From: JAIBJN01 sp963838795
Lineage (GTDB): Bacteria > Actinomycetota > Thermoleophilia > Gaiellales > Gaiellaceae
Length of the DNA stretch: 64,000 bases
Direction: 5' to 3'
NCBI GenBank assembly: GCA_963838795.1
Contig: CAWISL010000005.1
Coordinates: forward strand, 310,001 to 374,000
The notes beneath the pieces are model-generated. The model was not told the origin of the DNA, did not search any database, and was given only the letters and a program-made list of their open reading frames with translations. Shown here piece by piece: positions 58,579-64,000 of this stretch (position 1 is the first letter of the stretch; each line of letters begins with the position of its first letter). The position numbers and the translations under genes were made by a program.

Positions 58579-59466
58579 TTACTTGACCGACCCTGCCAGC
58601 AGGCCCTCGACAAAGTACCGCTGGAAGGCAAAGAAGACGATGAGCGGGATCGCAAGGGAGATGAAGGTCGCGGGCGCGATGATCTCGATGTTCGTGCCGA
58701 ACGCGGCCAGCTGCTGGTAGATCGCCACGGTGATCGGCTGCGTCTCCCGCCCGAAGACCAACGCGACGAGAAGATCGTTCCACGTCCAGAGGAACTGGAA
58801 GATCGCGAGCGAGGCGATCGCCGGCAGCCCAAGCGGCAGGATCAGCCTGACGAAGATGCGGATCTCGGAGGCACCGTCGATCCTGGCAGCCTCCAGCAGG
58901 TCCTTCGGGATCCCGATGAAGAAGTTGCGCAGGAGGAAGATGGCAAACGGGAGGCCGAAGGCGGTGTGGAAGAGGATGAGGGCGAACACCGTGTCATTGA
59001 TCCCGAACGTCTCGTAGAGCCTGAACATTGGGATGAGCGCCATCTGAAGCGGTACCACGAGCAGGGCGATAACGATCACGAAGAGCCAATCCCGTCCCGG
59101 GAACTCGAGCCAGGCGAACGCGTAGCCAGCGAGGGCGCCGACGATGATGGGGAGCAGCGTGCCGCCGATCGCGATCCAGATCGTCGTCACGAGCGACGAG
59201 GTGATCGTCTCGTTGCTGAAGATCGCCGAGTAGTTCTCGAACGTGAGCTTGCTCGGCTCCGAGAAGATCTGCCACCAGCCGCCCTCGAGGTAGTCCTCGG
59301 CCGAGAGCAACGACGTGATGAAGAGGCCGATCGTCGGAACGAGCCAAAGGAGCCCGAGGACCACCAGGAGGATGTGCACCGGCGCTCGCCCGAGGGAGCG
59401 AATGATGCGGCTCCACGTGCTTTCGCGCACGACCTGCGGCTGCCCGACAGCGTCGGCAGTTGTCAT
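58579..59466 (-). CDS. carbohydrate ABC transporter permease (MalG type)
   Basis: 295 aa inner-membrane permease with six helices, starting HILLVVLGLLWLVPTIGLFITSL. The EAA loop is EAARIDGASEIRIFVRLILPLGLP, which contacts the MalK ATPase. RNFFIGIPKDLL precedes it and IYQQLAAFGTNIE follows. The C-terminus ends FVEGLLAGSVK, the classic MalG tail. Start ATG 59466 overlaps the malF stop by one base (TGATG). Confidence 0.94.
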   Translation of the reverse strand: MTTADAVGQPQVVRESTWSRIIRSLGRAPVHILLVVLGLLWLVPTIGLFITSLLSAEDYLEGGWWQIFSEPSKLTFENYSAIFSNETITSSLVTTIWIAIGGTLLPIIVGALAGYAFAWLEFPGRDWLFVIVIALLVVPLQMALIPMFRLYETFGINDTVFALILFHTAFGLPFAIFLLRNFFIGIPKDLLEAARIDGASEIRIFVRLILPLGLPAIASLAIFQFLWTWNDLLVALVFGRETQPITVAIYQQLAAFGTNIEIIAPATFISLAIPLIVFFAFQRYFVEGLLAGSVK

Positions 59467-60809
59467 CAAGCCTCCCTCCGGAATCGGCGGACATTCAGCA
59501 GCAAGACAGGGATGACGAGGACGAAGATGAAGACCGCGATGGCCGACCCAAGCCCGAGGTTGCTCGCCCCTCCAAACGCCGTCCGCCACATCGCGAGCGC
59601 CAGGACGCTGGCGTCGTCCTGAACCGAGCCGGGGGCGACGGCAATGACGATGTCGAAGACCTTGAGGACGTTGATGAGCATGGTGATGAAGACGACCGTG
59701 AGGACCGGGGCAAGAAGTGGTGCGGTCACCCGCCGGAAGACCTGCCACTCGCTTGCGCCGTCCGTGCGCGCAGCCTCGAGGACGTCGCGGGGGATCGAGG
59801 CGAGCCCCGCAACGGTCACGACCATGGCGAAGCCGGCCCAGATCCAGATGTAGGCAATGATGATCGAGGGTGTGATGAGACGCGGGCCCAGCCACGACAC
59901 GCCGTTGAACGGCTGCGCGAAGGTTTGGGCGCCAATACCGACTACGTAGGAGCCGGGCTCGACGTCCTCGAAGGCGAACGTTCCGTCGGCCTTGGTCGTC
60001 GTCGAATCCACACTTTCGCCGTCGGCTGTCGTCAACGCCACGCTCACACCGGGCAGGCCGACCTCCTCGGTCTCCACCTCCCCAGGGGTGCCGCCGCCGG
60101 GCTTGAAGTCCCGCCAGACGACGCCGTTGATCCCACCCGAGAGCGCCTCGGGGAGAACGGCCTGCACGGCATCGTCAGGGACCTCGTCAGCCGAGACACG
60201 GGTGAGCCCCAGCGGGACGACGGAGCCGGGCTCGACTGGCTCAGCCAGCGTGAGCCCCCCTTGGGGCGTGCCGACGACGACGTCGGTCGACGGCGCTGCG
60301 TCTGAGAGGACTCCCGGCGGGTTGACCGCGTCCTTCACGGCCCCGACGGCGGCGTTGATCGCTCCTTGTTCCGGGTCCTGCTGGTACATGATCCGCCAGG
60401 TGACTCCGGCCGCGAACGCGGAGATCGCCATCGGCATGAAGACGGCCGTCTTGAACGCGACAGACCAGCTGATGCGCTCGATGAGCACGGCGAAGACGAG
60501 CCCGATAGCGGTCACCAGTGCCGGAACGACGAGCACCCAGATCGCGTTGTTCTTGACGGCCGTGAGCAGGACGTCGCTGGTGAAGATCTGCTCGTAGTTG
60601 TCGAACCAGACGAACTCGTCACCCGAGCGACTGAAGAAGCTGCGGATGATCGTCCGGATCGTCGGATAGATGACCCAGATCCCAAGAAAGAACAGGGTTG
60701 GCGCCAGGAAGCCGGCGGCGACCGCGTAGTTCCTCCAGTTGCGGGCCTCCCCCGCCGGCGGCGGAGCCCCTTCCGCGGGAGGCTCCGCCGTGATGCTGGC
60801 ACCGCTCAC
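59466..60809 (-). CDS. carbohydrate ABC permease (MalF type) with extracytoplasmic SdrD/Cna-B-like insert
   Basis: 447 aa, about 150 longer than usual. Helices 1-3 lie near residues 30-48, 88-110 and 121-140; helices 4-6 near 311-335, 366-390 and 420-440. The EAA loop is EAARTDGASEWQVFRRVTAPL. Between about 145 and 305 is a hydrophilic insert: a linker, then a prealbumin-like domain (GVVWRDFKPGGG, GLPGVSVAL, STTTKADGTFAFEDVEPGSYVVG) resembling SdrD B/Cna-B or carboxypeptidase regulatory-like repeats. E. coli MalF also carries a large periplasmic P2 loop in this region, though of another fold. ATG 60809 lies 12 bases after the malE stop. Confidence 0.93.
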   Translation of the reverse strand: MSGASITAEPPAEGAPPPAGEARNWRNYAVAAGFLAPTLFFLGIWVIYPTIRTIIRSFFSRSGDEFVWFDNYEQIFTSDVLLTAVKNNAIWVLVVPALVTAIGLVFAVLIERISWSVAFKTAVFMPMAISAFAAGVTWRIMYQQDPEQGAINAAVGAVKDAVNPPGVLSDAAPSTDVVVGTPQGGLTLAEPVEPGSVVPLGLTRVSADEVPDDAVQAVLPEALSGGINGVVWRDFKPGGGTPGEVETEEVGLPGVSVALTTADGESVDSTTTKADGTFAFEDVEPGSYVVGIGAQTFAQPFNGVSWLGPRLITPSIIIAYIWIWAGFAMVVTVAGLASIPRDVLEAARTDGASEWQVFRRVTAPLLAPVLTVVFITMLINVLKVFDIVIAVAPGSVQDDASVLALAMWRTAFGGASNLGLGSAIAVFIFVLVIPVLLLNVRRFRREA

Positions 60810-60821
60810 GAGCAGCTCTTC

Positions 60822-62140
60822 CTATTCGCCGTACGCCTTCGCGGCTGCGGCCTCCATCTGCTTCGCGATCCCGTCCACGTCGTCCGGATTGGCCACGAAG
60901 TCCTGGAACAGCTTCCAGAGACCCTGGCCCTCCGTGGCACCGAACTCCGAGGGCTGGAGGTCGGAGAGGTCGAACACGAACGTCTCGGCCTCTGCGATCG
61001 CGGTCGCCGTCTCCTGGGTGATCGGATCGGGGTAGGAGCTCGGATCGACATTCTGATTCGCCGAGGAGAACCCTCCGCGACCGGCCCAGATTGCATGCGC
61101 CTCAGGGGTCGCGAGGTACTCGACGAACGCCCTCGCGGCAGGCGAGTCCTCGAACATGACGACGAGGTCTCCACCGCCGACGACTGCCGGCGAGGAGTCG
61201 TTGATCGAGGGGAAGGCGAAAACGTTGTAGCCCGTCTCAGGCTCGAGCGGCGATTCGACGACTCCGGGCACGAAGTCGCCTTCGATCACCATGGCCGCCT
61301 TCGGATCCTCGGCGAAGACGTTGCTCACCGAGGTCGCGAAGTCGGACTGCAGAGCGGCCTGGGTGCCGCCGGCGATGTTGTCCGTGTCGCCGACGATCGC
61401 CGCCATCTCCGTCAGCGCGTCCTTGACCGACTGGTCGGTCCACGGGATCTCGTGACGCGAGAGTTGGCCGTACATCTCGGCGCCGGCCGTCCTCACGTAG
61501 ATGTTCTCGAAGAGGTCGGTGAGGGTCCAGCCCTCAGCTCCGCCGATCGAGTACGCGGGAAGTCCCGAAGCCTTGATCGTCTCGGAATTCGCGAGGAAGT
61601 CGTCCCACGTCTCCGAGGCCTCCACCCCCGCGTCCTCGAAGGCCTGGACGTTGTACCAGACCGTCGACTTGTTCGCGGCCTTGAAGAGGAGCGCGTACAG
61701 CTGGTCCTCGAACGTGCCGACCTCGATGACCGACTCGCCGAAGTTCTCGCTGATGACGCCCTCGGCGAAGTCGATGGGCTGGAGTGCCCCCCGCTCTACG
61801 TACTGCTGGACGAGGCCCGGCTGAGGAACGACCGCGACGCTCGGCGGGTTGCCGCCCTCGACCGCAGTCGAGAGAACCGTTGGCAGGGCGTCGCCCGCGG
61901 AGTCGTACGTCACGTCGACGTCCGGGTTCTGCTCGGTAAAGCCGTCGATGACCGCCTGGAAGGACGCTTGCTCCGGCCCCGACCAGGTGCTCATGACCGA
62001 GACCGAGCCCGATACTGCTTCGCCCTCGGTAGCGGCGCCGGTTGTTGCTCCGCCCGCGTCGTCGTCGTCCCCACCGCATCCGGCGGCAAGCACGGAGAGC
62101 GCGAGCACCACCATGAGTGCGAGGAGTTGGCGATGCTTCC

Positions 62141-62144
<4 letters not shown>
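60822..62144 (-). CDS. extracellular sugar-binding lipoprotein (MalE/UgpB-like)
   Basis: 440 aa substrate-binding protein of the ABC importer. Lipoprotein signal MRKHRQLLALMVVLALSVLAAGC with Cys23 lipidated, a Gly/Asp/Thr linker (GGDDDDAGGATTGAATEG), then a type I periplasmic fold: SVMSTWSGPEQASFQAVIDGF, ALLFKAANKSTVWYNVQAFEDAG (a typical family motif) and AARAFVEYLATPEAHAIW. ATG 62144 overlaps the malK stop (ATGA). Substrate probably an oligosaccharide or glycoside; not deducible. Confidence 0.93.
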
Positions 62145-63421
<1,277 letters not shown>

Positions 63422-63441
63422 TTCCCCGCGAGGGCCCTCAG

Positions 63442-63447
63442 TACACT
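63442..63447 (+). promoter_or_regulatory. predicted -10 element (TACACT), leaderless promoter for 63456
   Basis: TACACT, then 8 nt, then ATG 63456, in the short gap divergent from malK. No Shine-Dalgarno sequence. Confidence 0.38.
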
Positions 63448-63455
63448 CCGGCGCG

Positions 63456-64000
63456 ATGGAGACGCGGACGATCGTCGTGCTGGAGGGGGACGACACCGGG
63501 CAGGAGCTGCTCGACGAAGCGCTCAGGGTCCTCGCTTCCGACGTGACCGGGCTCGACCTCGCTTTCCCGCGCTTCGACCTCTCTCTCGACTCCCGGCGCG
63601 GCACGGACAACGAAGTGGTCCACCAGGCTGCGCGTGCCGTTCGCGAGCACGGACTGGGGTTGAAGGCGGCGACGATCACCCCGGAGAGGTCGGGCGACGT
63701 GGGCAGCCCGAACCGGATTCTCCGCGAGGAGATCGGGGGTCACGTGATCGTCCGCACCGGGCGGCGGATCCCCGGCGTCGTGCCGATCGGCGGCGCCCAC
63801 TTTCCGATCTCGGTCGTCCGCATGGCGGTCGGAGACGCCTACGGCGCCAAGGAATGGCGGGAGGGCGGTGGAGAGGAGGAGGTCGCGTACCGCACCGAGC
63901 GGATCGAGCGGCGGATCTGCCGCGCGGTCGCCGAGTTCTCGTTCCGCCACGCGGAGCGCACGAAGGCGAAGGTTTTCGGGGGGCCGAAGTACACCGTCTC
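63456..64000 (+). CDS. isocitrate/isopropylmalate dehydrogenase-family protein, N-terminal part
   Basis: Cut by the right edge after about 181 codons. IVVLEGDDTGQELLDEALRVL is the family N-terminus (GDGIG-like site reads GDDTG), followed by the signature loop GSPNRILREEIGGHVIVRTGRRIPG, where the Ser and Arg residues bind the malate-type backbone, and FSFRHAERTKAKVFGGPKYTVS. Could be isocitrate, isopropylmalate or a related beta-decarboxylating dehydrogenase; the catalytic Lys/Asp lie beyond the edge. The internal EGGGEEEVAYRTERIERR is a normal family region. Divergent from the sugar operon. Confidence 0.82.
   Translation, partial: METRTIVVLEGDDTGQELLDEALRVLASDVTGLDLAFPRFDLSLDSRRGTDNEVVHQAARAVREHGLGLKAATITPERSGDVGSPNRILREEIGGHVIVRTGRRIPGVVPIGGAHFPISVVRMAVGDAYGAKEWREGGGEEEVAYRTERIERRICRAVAEFSFRHAERTKAKVFGGPKYTV

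Noticed and set aside
58150..59622. 490-codon plus-strand frame
   Set aside because: Antisense to the FAD and MalG genes; highly charged low-complexity reading.

Overview
The window is about 70% GC, densely packed, and reads as chromosome of a high-GC actinobacterium. A deep-branching class such as Thermoleophilia (Gaiellales or Solirubrobacterales) is my best guess. Clues are the actinobacterial CysO/CysM/Mec cysteine route with a MoeZ-like activator, a TIGR03842-type F420-dependent oxidoreductase, a DrrAB-type ABC exporter, DUF3105, many GTG starts, and many start codons with no Shine-Dalgarno sequence but a TANNNT hexamer 6-10 nt upstream. No rRNA, CRISPR array, transposase, integrase or phage gene was found.

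Layout. 1-531: 5' part of the primary sigma factor, cut by the left edge. 692-1670: frameshifted TPR protein. 1736-4486: sulfur-transfer operon moeZ-cysO-cysM-mec. 4529-6501: two lipoproteins (one subtilisin-inhibitor-like), a pterin dehydratase and a secreted protein. 6491-9468: sugar-type dehydrogenase, aldo/keto reductase and M20 peptidase. 9488-13949: CNNM/CorC membrane protein, NagA, a NarL-type two-component pair and a small ORF. 13972-22428: FAD enzyme, four of the window's five VOC proteins, an LLM/cupin/BNR operon, an OLD-type ATPase and Tag glycosylase. 22526-27883: DrrAB exporter, DHA2 MFS pump, STAS protein, ECF sigma factor and peroxiredoxin. 27943-29895: possible 1.9 kb insertion bounded by a tRNA-fMet 3' fragment and the intact tRNA-fMet. 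29924-39722: Ppx/GppA, CBS, NfeD-like, S55 peptidase, tRNA-Leu, DUF3105, DinG, VOC, GRDP-like, enoyl-CoA hydratase and a PaaK-like ligase. 39739-49689: EamA permease, class V aminotransferase, nitrilase, RmuC, orphan sensor kinase, Vms1/eRF1-like protein, TrxB, PAS protein, Nth and a small membrane protein. 49686-55972: AddAB-type helicase-nuclease. 56053-63421: sugar ABC operon (malK-malE-malF-malG order) followed by an FAD enzyme, a membrane-anchored beta-helix protein and a zinc-ribbon protein. 63456-64000: start of an isocitrate/isopropylmalate dehydrogenase-family gene.

How genes work together. In the sulfur operon, MoeZ would adenylate and thiocarboxylate CysO, CysM would couple CysO-SH to O-phosphoserine, and Mec would release cysteine. 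In the sugar operon the lipoprotein captures substrate, two permeases form the channel and MalK powers it; one permease carries an unusual SdrD/Cna-B-like insert. DNA repair is represented by AddAB, RmuC, DinG, Nth and Tag.

Data quality. At least six genes need single-base frame corrections, cysM alone needs three, one tRNA has an extra base in its acceptor arm, and several genes lack a standard start codon. This pattern suggests residual assembly indels more than real decay, so claims that depend on exact frame are marked. Intergenic stretches are all under 300 bases.
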